Positions 10,457-21,140 of a DNA stretch of 64,000 nt are shown piece after piece. The translations under genes and the position numbers were made by a program. Source of the stretch: Endothia cerciana (taxonomy: Eukaryota; Ascomycota; Sordariomycetes; Diaporthales; Cryphonectriaceae); NCBI GenBank assembly GCA_026119935.1, contig JALRMH010000014.1, forward strand, positions 434,001 through 498,000, in the 5' to 3' direction. A model generated the notes under the pieces. It was not told the origin of the DNA. It searched no databases and saw only the letters and a program-made list of their open reading frames with translations. Numbering within the stretch: position 1 is the first letter of the stretch; each line of letters opens with the position of its first letter.

Positions 10457-12868
10457 TCAGACGAGACGGATAGGCTCCGTCAGACCTCCCACCTCCAGCT
10501 CACCCGACACCAGTCCGTAGTGGTATGCCTCACCAACGAGGATATAACTCCTCGGACCAACGTCCCCGTCGCCAGGCTGCCGCCCCTGGGCCTCGGTTTC
10601 GGCCGGCCTGACCACGAAAGGCGTCCTGAAGCCGGAGAAGACACACACCAGGTCACCCTGCCGGGTCCCCGGCGGCACTAAGCCGAAGTGGCCGCCGGAC
10701 GAGATGAAGAAGCGCCGCTCCTTTGTCGCGCTCAGGCAGCGACTTCCGTACTCCAGGCCTATGTGGTGGTCCCCCAGTGACACCACCCAGCGCAGGGGAA
10801 TCCCGTAGCAAATTGCCCTCGAGAGCAACAGCCAGACCGCAAAACCCTCTTCGACGGCGATGACAGCGTGTGCCGTGCCCCCCGCGGAGCGGTCCCGCCC
10901 GGCGACGGCATCGCTGCCGGCGATAGAGGCATCGAAGCTGGCGGCGAGCGTGTGCGCCAGGCGCGTCCTCCATGGCTCAGGCTGGCTACCTTCCCGCCCC
11001 GCCGCGTTTGCCGCCCGGCCCTCCCCGTCCTCCTCCCCGCTGGACTGGGCTGTCTTGACCAGGCCTACCACCTCATCGAACCAGCGAGCATGCCGGAGGT
11101 CGTCCCTGAAAAATGGCGTGGCCTGCGGATGGACGCCTCCTGGAAGCATTGGGCTACTCAGCACCGACACGTGATCCACCAAACTACCCCGGAGGGTGAA
11201 TGCGCGTGGGCTATCGTGATCCCAACTGAACAATGGGTGTGTTCCCTTGACCGTGTGGTAGCCAGCCTCTCGGGCTCGGTTCCAGACGCTGTCGAAAACT
11301 GCAGGAGCAGAAGTCCAGTCTGGGACCCATGAAGGGAGGTCGAGGGACCGGTGATACCCGGCGCCGGCAAAGGCCAGGGTGGCCATCGCCTCGCCTTGGA
11401 GGATGGCTTCTCTCGCGGACCGGATATATAGGTCCTCGACCTTGATCGTATAGTCAGGCCTCAAGGCCCCGGTGTCCATATCCGCCACGTCGGCCAGCCC
11501 CAGGATGGCGAAGATCCGGTCTCGAGGGTCCGTGGCCCGACAGGCATTAAACACCAGCAGGATCCACGTGAGACCTCCTTCGGATGTATCGTGGCGAGTT
11601 GTGCGTAGCTTCTCCAGGCGACAGACGTGGTCCGTGCGGTCTATCGCTGCCAGGAGCTGCCGTTTCTCGACAGGACTTATCTCAGCCTGGTGCAGTTGCA
11701 CGCCGAGGGCTGTGGAGGACCGACCAGCCCATCGACACGTCTGGACCATATCACTCCACGATGCAGCATGCCGGCCACAGATCATGACAGGGCTCATGCC
11801 GAGCACGACCTCCTGGATGACCCAGTAGCGGAAGAACCAGGGCCGCAGCAGGAGGCGAAGCAGGGAGAACCAGACCCGCACGTGGAGGCCCGCTCGGAGC
11901 GACGCCACTGCAAGCTCGTCCTCGCCCGAAAAGATGAGATCATCGCCGGCGATGCCGTGGAAGCGGCTGAAGTCGCCCGCGAGGTCCAGCGCCCTGGCTG
12001 CGTCCTCATCTGCCTCGCCGAGGAAGACGACAACCTGCCGGGCCAGTGCGTAGAGCTGCCCCATCAACATGACCTGGCTGGCCCTCTCGTCGAGATCACT
12101 CTGGTTGATGCATACGGCGTCGATCCATAAGTAGAGCGTTGCCCCGGGCTGGACGAGCGTCCTCACTATATCGAACACTGTCTGGTTGAATTTGATGGTG
12201 TTGCCCTCGTGCCCCTCGGCCTCTTTCCGGCGGCCGTCAGGATGGTTCTCGAAGCATCCAACAGGCGAGGGATCGCCCCATGCGTAGGAGATGGCGAGAT
12301 ACGGCGGATTGTCATCCAACGATACGGGAATCAGACTGGCTTGAAAGCTTCGGCTGTCATTATCGTCCCGCGGAGTACAGGTGACCTTCAACACCCGGAT
12401 CTCCCTTTTCGTGACGTCGAGAGGCGCATAGAGCGGTCTGTCACCCACTGGTGGCTCGCCGGCACCCCGGCACCAGAACGACGAGCGGTCGCCTGCAAGG
12501 CAGCTCCATAGAAATGACTGCCTGCGAAAGGCAGAGTGGGACGTCCTGCTGCGGACGTACTCGCAGGCGACTGGTACGCTCTCCTCGGGCGACAGGCTGG
12601 ACAGATGGGCTGGCACTCTCCAGAGCTGCAGTTCCCGCTGCGCTGGGACGCGCTGCTCCTCGCGGATGAATACCGCCTCCAGGATCTCTACGTCGCTTTC
12701 GAAATGCAGGGTGCCCAATGTCTTGCCCCCGCGGCCTTGGCCAGACTGGGAGTGCTGGGAGGAGGCTGCCCCGCCGGGGTCTCCTGCGTCAGGTGCGTCC
12801 TCGCTAGGTCGATTCGCTTCGCCGTCCAGAGACTCGGAGTTGCAACTGCGTTCAGCAGAATGGGACAT
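10457..12868 (-). CDS. Heterokaryon incompatibility (HET domain) protein
   Basis: Uninterrupted 803-codon frame from an ATG. HET-domain proteins trigger programmed cell death when genetically different hyphae fuse. The domain spans about residues 188-350: PPYLAISYAWGDP, then LYLWIDAVCINQSDLDERASQV, VVFLGEADEDA and WFFRYWVIQEVVLG, followed by ATDPRDRIFAILGLADV and LPSWVPDW. The C-terminal third ends with the usual GLVPPGTRQGDLVCVFSG and PFVVRP segments. The N-terminal 150 residues are low-complexity and then carry a WW-like FWCR piece before PLYAPLD, an arrangement also seen in the HET protein at 14612. Codon use is very GC-rich compared with that neighbour. The allelic partner or trigger is unknown. 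Confidence 0.92.
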   Translation of the reverse strand: MSHSAERSCNSESLDGEANRPSEDAPDAGDPGGAASSQHSQSGQGRGGKTLGTLHFESDVEILEAVFIREEQRVPAQRELQLWRVPAHLSSLSPEESVPVACEYVRSRTSHSAFRRQSFLWSCLAGDRSSFWCRGAGEPPVGDRPLYAPLDVTKREIRVLKVTCTPRDDNDSRSFQASLIPVSLDDNPPYLAISYAWGDPSPVGCFENHPDGRRKEAEGHEGNTIKFNQTVFDIVRTLVQPGATLYLWIDAVCINQSDLDERASQVMLMGQLYALARQVVVFLGEADEDAARALDLAGDFSRFHGIAGDDLIFSGEDELAVASLRAGLHVRVWFSLLRLLLRPWFFRYWVIQEVVLGMSPVMICGRHAASWSDMVQTCRWAGRSSTALGVQLHQAEISPVEKRQLLAAIDRTDHVCRLEKLRTTRHDTSEGGLTWILLVFNACRATDPRDRIFAILGLADVADMDTGALRPDYTIKVEDLYIRSAREAILQGEAMATLAFAGAGYHRSLDLPSWVPDWTSAPAVFDSVWNRAREAGYHTVKGTHPLFSWDHDSPRAFTLRGSLVDHVSVLSSPMLPGGVHPQATPFFRDDLRHARWFDEVVGLVKTAQSSGEEDGEGRAANAAGREGSQPEPWRTRLAHTLAASFDASIAGSDAVAGRDRSAGGTAHAVIAVEEGFAVWLLLSRAICYGIPLRWVVSLGDHHIGLEYGSRCLSATKERRFFISSGGHFGLVPPGTRQGDLVCVFSGFRTPFVVRPAETEAQGRQPGDGDVGPRSYILVGEAYHYGLVSGELEVGGLTEPIRLV

Positions 12869-14611
12869 TCTAATCGAGAGACCGTTGACTATGTAATGGT
12901 TAGGCCCTCGAGGAGCATATATGGAACAGGTCTCTGGTAGTTGTTGTAGGCTTGAGGGCGCGCGTTCATACTCTAATTACGACCACTGCATAAAGTATCG
13001 TCGCCCCGCGGATACCTACCTGGATACAGTAAGACTCAAAATCCCTCGTCCCTAGATCCGAACGGAACTTACTGTTACTATTATGATCAGCTGTTCATAT
13101 TAGCTTACTGATAAATTTTTTGGTATTTAATCTCAAAGTATAAAATCATATTATATGGTTAAAAGTTATGGTTGGAAAAAATGAGGGTGTGAGGGGGGGA
13201 GACAACCGACCACCGTCGAAACTGCCAAGCGTCCAAAACCCAGCCTCCTGCAGCTTACTGATATGCCACAGTAGCACATGAGGACAGGGTGACTGCAAGT
13301 TGCCCGGAGGCCTGCTAGCTTTACTCTCCAGTAAGCGAAGAGGCGTTCGTATCGCCTACAAAATAAGGAGTGGAGAAGAGGTTTTTGGGTGTCTTATCCG
13401 GCTTAAAAGCTTCTATAGTCTTTTGGTACTCGGAGGCGGGCCTTCTCAAACAGGACTGATGTATCACCCCGCTCCAACTAATGTATGTACCAGCCATGGC
13501 CAATGTAAAGGTTTCTGGCACGCTGATGTGGAGGCAGCCAGCCTGCTGAAAGATGGCTGAAAATGAGGTGGATAGTGGGCGCCCGAGCAATGTGATCTCG
13601 AGTCCATTGCAGATCAGTAATCCCTGTCCCTGCCTCCACCCCAGCTGATCACTCACCCCCGAGCGGTGGCAGAGAAGAGTGGCTAGCGATATCGAGCTGG
13701 GTGTCGGCAAGGTTGACGAGGAGAGTGGGGGGTCGCGCAGGACAAGGTCGTAGACGTGCGAATCTGACAAGCGAGAGAAGGCGGGTAACTCTTTCGGCAA
13801 GCGTGCGAATCAGTTCTATCTACGCCGCCACAAGGACAACGAGAGCCTGCAAAGGTTATTTGTGATGGAGGATGGTGGTGATGAACTTACCTGAGTGGTC
13901 ACAGACACAGATCTCAACGCGTGAGGTGCTCGTTGTTGACCTTTTTTTTTTTTTTGTGAGTGAGCTCCGAGTAGCGATACCAGGACCCCAAGGAAATCCA
14001 GGAGAGAACGCGTAAGTGGTTGCGAGATGATTCGTCAGGAGCAAGAAGGTCTGGCACGAGAGGTGACTCCAGCTGTGTCTACCTAGGTATCCCAAGTCTT
14101 CCACGTATGCATCACAGGTAGACATAGCTTTCAGAAGTTTGAGCTGGACCTCCATATACCTTAGTGCCTACACACCCTCTCCCTCTTAGGCCAGTTCCGC
14201 GAAGGCTGATCACGGCCCAGAAAGCCAGAGCCTGCTTCTGAAGTAAAAGATAAAGAGAAAGAGTCTCCAATCACGGCCCAAGTCTGCGTGGGGTTTGCGC
14301 CAAACATGGACAAGCCTTTAGCAGGATTTACAGCTGCCAAGGATTTCTTTTGATATTGCCCCCGTACCGTCGGTAAAATGCCATTTTCTAGCGTAGAAAA
14401 TCTGGCTGGGGTTTCAGTACATCAGCCTTCTTATTGACGATTCGGTAGCATGTATTGGCCACCGAAATTAATCCGTTAGAGTGATAGAAAGCCCCGGGTC
14501 CCAAGCATTGAATAAAGCAGGTCAAATTCTCGCCGTATTTCCATCTTGAACTGGAAATAAGTCGCTGGGCCTTTCTCTCGTTCGTCAGGTCTTGATCAGG
14601 AAGTTTTCGTG
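12869..14611. other. Spacer between two HET genes, no gene recognised
   Basis: It contains an AT-rich part (about 13080-13180) and a minus-strand open frame of 159 codons (13321-13800) with no recognisable family. A poly-T tract lies near 13941-13955. Nothing here is convincingly coding. Confidence 0.45.
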
Positions 14612-16826
14612 ATGGAGGTGGCCACAGGTCAGCCTTCTAATATGGCTCCCTATCAATATACCCCTTTGGACACCGACACGGAGGAGATCCGACTCATCAG
14701 GCTGTTTCCTGGGAGTCACGATGATGATATCAATCTGCAGATCTTCCATACCCCCTTGCCACCCAGACCTACGGTCTCATCGAGCAGAGCATCTCTGGAA
14801 GATGTTCAGAGAACCTTACCCAACAACTGGCACGTTAGGGTAACGCTACAAGGTCGATATATATTCATACCAGGCGACCCTGATAAGAGCTCATGGGACC
14901 ATCCCAACCCCAACATTGACCAAGGTCTCTACGCACCGGAGGAAGCATCTAGACTATCCAATTACGACCCTAGATACGAAGCACTTTCATACAGTTGGGG
15001 ATCCCAGGCTGACACCGCCCGCATACAAATCCCTTCAGAATCGTTACCTTTGAGATATCTCGATATCGGTCATAACCTGGCATGTGCACTGAAGCGCTTG
15101 CGATATCCTGATAACCCCCGGATTCTTTGGGTAGATGCTCTCTGTATCAGCCAGAACAATCTGGATGAGCGAAACGTCCAGGTCAAACGGATGTCTAAGA
15201 TTTACTCATTCGCGACCAGGGTTCTCATCTGGCTTGGAGAGGCCTCATCAGACAGCACACATGCAATGACAACTCTGGAATACATCGCAGCGCAAGTCGA
15301 GTGTACAGTGGACGGATTCTCAACCGATGCGCCGGGCGCTGAGCATCCAACCTTGTGGTACAGGGGCTGTGCTCTGAACTACGATCAGACAACTTGGGAG
15401 GCTATTGCCTCCATGGTCCACCGTCCGTGGTTCTCCCGGGTCTGGGTCTTCCAGGAAGCTCATTTCGGAACCAAGGATACCATAGTGCACTGCGGATATC
15501 ACACTATGTCTTGGTATTCTTTACGAAAGGCTCTGACTATCCTCAGAAAAAATATATCAACTCCTCCAGGGTTATCTGACCTACTTGAGCGGATGAGACT
15601 GGCCATCAACCCGGGGAAGCCCATCTTCACCATGCCACGACTTCTGCAGGCGTCAAGAGGACGCGAGAGCACTGACCCCAGAGACAAGATCTATGGCGTC
15701 CTGAGCCTTGCACCACCGTCAGTTCAGCGAGCAGTATGTCCGCAATATAGGCTGCCGATACAAGGTGTATTTCTGCAAGTTTTTCGCGCAGAACTAAATG
15801 TCACCAAGCGACTGGACTTGCTCGGGGATTGCAGACTTGAGCAGGCCATGGAAGACTCACCCACGTGGTTGCCCAACTGGACCACAAGGGTATCCAGCTT
15901 CTTATCCTTCGACATTCAACGTGGTCAAAGAATGCCGGCTGGCCTATCTTGTTGTCATGTTGATCTTGAGCACGGTTCCTCAAGGAAGCTGACAGCTTGT
16001 GGGGTTGAGACGGCCCAGGTCATGTCAGTCGGGATGTTGGCCAATTGCAATAACGGTCAATTGCAACAAACTCTGCGTTCATGGCAGCCAAGAGACCTTC
16101 GTACCGCAGCATACCCAGCTGGATGTACCCTTTTACATGCGTATCTCGAGGTCATTTTCTTGGGCTGCCTGCGAGATAGGTGCCATGAGAACGGGGATTG
16201 GAGCACACTGTCGGATGCTGAAGATAATTATGATGCTTTCATCACGGGAAGATCTGCGTCTCTATACATGCCACTTGGGCTGTGCCAGTACAACCGGGTG
16301 GCTTTTTTCACAACACAGGAGGGGTACATAGGCCTGGGGCCGGCAGGGGTCCAAAAAGGTTTGCAAAGACAAAATACAGAAAGGCGATTGTACGCTAATG
16401 ACTTGACCAGGCGACCGAGTCTGCGTTATCCTTGGATGCAATGCCGCGCCCATGCTTCTCCGACCTGTACGTCGAGGTGAATATCTCGTGGTCGGACCCT
16501 GTTTTGTCCACGGCTTGATGGACGCGGAGGCTATATTGGGTCCTCTTCCCCCGTCCTGGTCTGTTCAATGGAAAAGAGTAGATGGATTTTGGATGCCACG
16601 CTTCTTCAACAATATCACAAAGGAACGTTTCAATGAGGACCCACGTCTGCCTCCCTTGCCCAAAGAGTGGCAGCAGATTGAGAAGCCACGAAGCAGAGAT
16701 GACCCGGAAATCTTCAAGACTTTCAAGAATTTAAATACAGGCGAGGTGATGAATTCGGATCCCAGAATGCTTCCTAGAGCTCTAGAAGAAACGGGTGTCC
16801 GGTTGAGAGATTTTCACCTAATCTGA
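14612..16826 (+). CDS. HET-domain protein with WW-like segments at both ends
   Basis: Two exons, 14612-16358 and 16411-16826, joined by a 52-bp intron (GTTTGC donor, GCTAATGAC branch, CCAG acceptor); 720 aa. Residues 122-285 are a HET domain: YEALSYSWGSQ, ILWVDALCISQNNLDERNVQV, VLIWLGEASSDS, WFSRVWVFQEAHFG, then STDPRDKIYGVLSLA and PTWLPNW. The splice restores the family's GLGPAGVQKGDRVCVILG and PMLLRP blocks. Residues 68-98 (LPNNWHVRVTLQGRYIFIPG then SSWDHP) and 627-662 (LPPSWSVQW ... FFNNITKERFNEDPRLPPLP), plus a weaker third copy to residue 703 (FKNLNTGEVMNSDPRMLP), resemble WW domains, which bind proline-rich peptides. The ATG at 14612 was preferred to the GTG one codon upstream. Probable self/non-self recognition protein; partner unknown. 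Confidence 0.9.
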
Positions 16827-18305
16827 TAGCTTAGGCCCAATATATGGGTGTTATTCTCCTCTGTGCTCTCAAAGTATGGCTTACATTTGATAGAATAATC
16901 CTCAATAGAGGCAGTTAAATGTCTCGAGCAGCTTTCAAACAAGAAGCCACATATCTCGTACCCATCACTCGCGGACCTTACGAGCCAGAGTCTACCTATA
17001 AGAACGTGTCTGGATTGGGAGCCTTGACCCAAACCGAGGTTGTAACAAATTTGGTAGGGCAGATCCAAGCCTCGATCATTCTCCGCTGCATCGCCCCAAC
17101 GCTGTGTTAGAGCTGCGTCGTCCATACTTGGGCGAGACCGCCAACTGATGCCTGTTTGGCTCTGTTAGGCTATCCCACCAGATAAAGAGCAGAAGTTTGC
17201 AGGTCCCTGCTCAGGCGAGCCTCAAGCTGCGTGGCTACTTCAGTAAGCACATGGGATGGTCCACACAGCACATTGGCGCAGCCACTGGCATGTGCAGCAT
17301 GCTCCTGCCACGTGCCTGAGTAACAAGTGAGGGCTGCAAGAGCAAACCTTCCTACCTTAACTAGGCATGACAGCGCAGCAAAGCGGTGAGGAGTGTGTTG
17401 ATAACCTGGCCATGCTTGCCCCGGAAGCATGACGATAGGCTCTCACTAGAACGGCTCTTGCACGTCCTCGGTCGGGAGGGGTTTTGGCGTGGGGGCCAGG
17501 AAATTTGATCTCGTGCCATTCATAGGACGCTAAACGTTCGCAATAGAGACGGGGGTATTACGAGAAGCACCTCGAAAGATGAAAAGATCGTTAAGATGAG
17601 ACAGCATGGCGTGCCGGTTACCGAAAGAGTAAGCAAAGAAAAGATGATTTGGAAGCCAGGTCCGGGACGCCCTCCGCAACTCCCAAGTTCTGCCTCTCCC
17701 ACTCATACATCACTCTTTGCTAATCTGTCCCATCGTGCTGAGTTGCGTCGTCAAATACCCCTTTAACCAAGCCACGCACTGCAGCTGCCCGCGTCCGTTG
17801 TGTAGAAATCTTCTTGGGTTGAAAAGGGTCACAAGACAAGCCGGCAGCCAGATGAGACTCTTCCCCTCAGTAAACGTGTCATGACCACGCAGCAGGCAGG
17901 CACAGGGATATAAGCAACACCGAGACATTTGATTTAGCATGTCTGGTACTCCGGATCCTCACGGTGGCAAGAGGTGGAAAGAGTACGTCGTGGTACAGCA
18001 CACTTGTCCTATTCTAATACACAGCATGAAGCTGAGCAAGGTGGCGCGTCGCCACATTATGATACCTAAGGTAACTCTTGACAGGATCCAGCCAGGTCCG
18101 ATATATCAAGTAGAGATTTGCGCCTCCGCCATGATTGTCCATGCATGTGATACAGATCGCTCATCTCGCCAGCCAGTTTCTTGTTCGAATCATACATCTC
18201 GTGATACCAGAACACGTAAATCTTTTGTCTTTTTATATACACGTGAATGAAAAGGGAAAAAAGCATTGGACTTCTGTTCATTATAAGGCAACAGTCAGGA
18301 AGTGA
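16827..18305. other. 1.5 kb spacer, no gene recognised
   Basis: It lies between two convergent genes (HET on plus, MAPKKK on minus). Short open frames such as 17939-18250 (+) show no family resemblance. The part next to 18306 should be the 3' UTR of the kinase gene. Confidence 0.5.
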
Positions 18306-21140
18306 TTAGGTGATAGGCGTCAGGAACGGGTGAAGCATGAGCTCGTCCGCGCTGGGCCTCTTGGTATGGTCAAGCTCGAAAGTCTGGCTGAGGAAGTTCT
18401 TGGCCTCCTCGCTCGCGTGCTCGGGGATGGTCGGTGCGGCCTTGGCGCCGCCGATCTTGAAGATGGCCTGCAGCTGCGAGCAGTCTGGGAACGGGTGCGT
18501 GCCCGTCATCATCTCGACGACCAGGCAGCCGAGGGACCAGATGTCGGCCTTGCGCGTGTAGCTCGTCTGTTTGACGACCTCGGGGGCCATCCAGTACACG
18601 GAGCCCTGCAGCGACGGGCGGTGCTTGTTGTTGTTCGCACCGGTGAGGATGTTGGTTGCCTCGAGCTTCTTAGAGATGCCGAAGTCGGAGATCTTGATCG
18701 TGCCCTTGTTGTCGACGAGAATGTTGGCGCCCTTGATGTCTCGGTGGATGATCTCCTTGCCGTGTAGGTACGACAGGCCCGTCAAGATCTGCCGAGTAAA
18801 GCTGCGGACGGGAGGCTCGGGCAGTGCACCGTACGAGTTGAGCATCGTCTGGACAGAGCCACCAGGGACGTACTCCAGGAAAATGTTGAGGTATTCGGGG
18901 GAGGAGCTGCAGCCAAGATACTGCACAATATTGGGGTGGCGAAGGTCTCGGAGCAAACTGATCTCGCGCTTGAGAGCCTCTATCATGCTCTTCTTCCTAT
19001 GGTCGTTCTGGGAGTTTGCGCCTGGCGAGGGGGTCTCGACCTGCTTTACTGCCAGCAGCTCGCCAGTGACGGCATGAAGGGCGAGGTAGACACAGCCAAA
19101 AGAGCCCTGACCGATCATGGCACCCTTCATCCACTTGTTGTCATCCCAAGACTCGCCGGCCAGGAAGCTCTGGAGCTCCTCGTCGGCATCCTCACCATCC
19201 TCATTGAGCGCCTGGTTGACGTCCCGGAGTGAGCTCGAGCCGGATCCACCAGTGCTGCTCTCCCCGTCGAAGTAACTGTGCCTGACAACATTACCCTCGG
19301 GATCGGTGACGCTGACGGCAGCCGAGTCAGACCCACTGTCGGCAAAAGAAACGTAGGACTTGCGATTAGGCTCCATCGGACTGGATTCTTCCTGGAGCGT
19401 ATCAAGCACCGACGAGGCAACGGAGTCGCGGAACATTGGCGTCATGCGTCCGTGAACACTTGGACGAACCTTGGCAATCTGACTAGTGGCATTGAGCCAG
19501 CTGTCGGCGATGGTGGGGATTGGAGGTGCGTCCTGGATGCTTGATGCAAAGCTCAAATTGCTTGCAACGCTGAGCCGGCTGTTGACCTTGCTGAGGCGTG
19601 CGGACCTTCGCATGGACAGCCGTGCAGTGCGGTCGATATCCTCTCTCGGGTGGTCCGGGAAGTAAGATGTGAGGTCGGAGGCGATGAGCTCGCTGGGAGG
19701 TCGGAGCCCACCAAATTGCCTCAGGAGCCCTTTGCGAGCTCTTGGCAGGGGAGGACTGGCAGCATCCTTGGGTGCAGGTCGTTCCAGTTCCCGGGCGGTG
19801 TTCTTCACATTTCTCTCCCGGTCCTGGTATGATACAGGCGACAGCGGTGGCTGTATAGCATCCCAGCTCTCCCCGAGGAGTTTCTGTACTTTCAGCTGGC
19901 TCCGGTTACCGAAGGACTCGATAGTCCGGTGATTTTGCTGGCTCTCCTCCATCGCAATAGCCGCGGCCCTTTCAAGCTCACTGTGGCCTGGCTCGCCGGC
20001 GGGTACCCTCCTAAGGATGAGCCTGTTCCTTTCAGGTCTCTTTTCGTCCTTAATGATCTTCCATAGCTCCGTGTCGCCAAGACGGCGGCACATTTTCGGG
20101 TCTGGATCGAGCCCGACCAAAACCCAAAAGCAGTAATTCCTCTCGTAGTCTTCCCGTAGCGAGAACTTGCGTAGTGTGACCCGCATCACCTCCTCGCAAT
20201 TTTTGCACTCGGCGATCTTAACAACCTTTGTCACTCCACCGCTGGAGATAACGCGAATCACATCCTGGTTCTGAGGCAACGCTGCCATGAGGGACCCATC
20301 TGCGCTCGAGTTGTTCCTGTTGTGGGTAGACAGTTGAGCGGTGCGGGTCTGAGGCGGCGAAGTGGGCATTCGAGGTCCGGCAGGAAGGCCGTGGCCGACA
20401 GTTCGCGGTGCGTATCTTTGGGTGCTAGACTTGTAGTCCGTGTTTGGTAGGGGTGATGTGGGCCTGGATGTTGATTTTTGTTGGGCGTCGAGCATTGTAG
20501 TAGTGTCGTACTGTCTCGAGTATCGCTTGTTGACCGAGGGTGTAGGCAGCGATCGGGCAGCAGAATGTGGCGGACGGGGGGAACTTCCTGATGATGGTGT
20601 ATATTGTTGGAGGTCCATCAAGCCACCAAAGGAATCCTGAGGGTCGAGGTCAGTCGCGTGTCCGCGCGGTCCAAGCATGTAGCAGCGCCGACTTACCCTA
20701 TTCCGCTTCTTCTGATTGGCATATGCCTGCGTCCTCAGCTTTTTAATGCCCAGGAACAGACGCACACGGTCGCCAACTTTGTCAATGCCCATCTCCTTCA
20801 GGACCTCCTTGTCCATCTCCAACAAGTTCTCGCCATTGATATGGTTTTTCCTGAACAACTTCTCGTAGTCGCCGCATTTTACACTCCTAAGATACTCGCA
20901 TACCCTGTCCTCGTCCCAATACTTTACCGAGTCTGGCCCGTCGCCCTCGGAGAACTCCGACTCGGTAGGGCTCGCGAAGGACTGGCTCTGGGCCGGGATT
21001 GTCGCGGCTCTCCTTGGCGGGGCATAGGAAGACTGTGTCGAACTCGATGGCACCAGCGTGGACTGGTTGGAGGTGAGGCCCGCCTGGTACGGCGTCTTCG
21101 AGGCCAGCATGGCCATGATCGATGATGTGTATGATGTCAA
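18306..21140 (-). CDS. STE11: MAP kinase kinase kinase, Ste11/NRC-1/SteC type
   Basis: Top kinase of the pheromone/filamentation/cell-fusion MAPK cascade (Ste11 of yeast, NRC-1 of Neurospora). Two exons, 21140-20697 and 20636-18306; the 60-bp intron (GTAAGT...CTCAG) is in frame and stop-free, so an unspliced reading would add 20 residues to the 924-aa product. Domains in order: SAM about residues 72-138 (KYWDEDRVCEYLRSVKCGDY), Ras-association/ubiquitin-like domain about 275-375 (VIRVISSGGVTKVVKI to RLILRRVP), a Ser-rich linker, then the kinase domain about 650-924. Catalytic features seen: GQGSFG loop, LLAVKQV lysine, HRDIKGANILV, DFG, the WMAPEVV segment and DIWSLGCLVVEMMTG. The true start could also be the internal MAMLASK or MLASK methionines, 8 or 10 residues in. 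Highly conserved core gene and a useful synteny anchor. Confidence 0.95.
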   Translation of the reverse strand: MTSYTSSIMAMLASKTPYQAGLTSNQSTLVPSSSTQSSYAPPRRAATIPAQSQSFASPTESEFSEGDGPDSVKYWDEDRVCEYLRSVKCGDYEKLFRKNHINGENLLEMDKEVLKEMGIDKVGDRVRLFLGIKKLRTQAYANQKKRNRVSRRCYMLGPRGHATDLDPQDSFGGLMDLQQYTPSSGSSPRPPHSAARSLPTPSVNKRYSRQYDTTTMLDAQQKSTSRPTSPLPNTDYKSSTQRYAPRTVGHGLPAGPRMPTSPPQTRTAQLSTHNRNNSSADGSLMAALPQNQDVIRVISSGGVTKVVKIAECKNCEEVMRVTLRKFSLREDYERNYCFWVLVGLDPDPKMCRRLGDTELWKIIKDEKRPERNRLILRRVPAGEPGHSELERAAAIAMEESQQNHRTIESFGNRSQLKVQKLLGESWDAIQPPLSPVSYQDRERNVKNTARELERPAPKDAASPPLPRARKGLLRQFGGLRPPSELIASDLTSYFPDHPREDIDRTARLSMRRSARLSKVNSRLSVASNLSFASSIQDAPPIPTIADSWLNATSQIAKVRPSVHGRMTPMFRDSVASSVLDTLQEESSPMEPNRKSYVSFADSGSDSAAVSVTDPEGNVVRHSYFDGESSTGGSGSSSLRDVNQALNEDGEDADEELQSFLAGESWDDNKWMKGAMIGQGSFGCVYLALHAVTGELLAVKQVETPSPGANSQNDHRKKSMIEALKREISLLRDLRHPNIVQYLGCSSSPEYLNIFLEYVPGGSVQTMLNSYGALPEPPVRSFTRQILTGLSYLHGKEIIHRDIKGANILVDNKGTIKISDFGISKKLEATNILTGANNNKHRPSLQGSVYWMAPEVVKQTSYTRKADIWSLGCLVVEMMTGTHPFPDCSQLQAIFKIGGAKAAPTIPEHASEEAKNFLSQTFELDHTKRPSADELMLHPFLTPIT

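Noticed and set aside
13321..13800. 159-codon minus-strand frame between HET genes
   Set aside because: No family resemblance, and overlapping frames exist in other phases; kept only as part of the spacer note.
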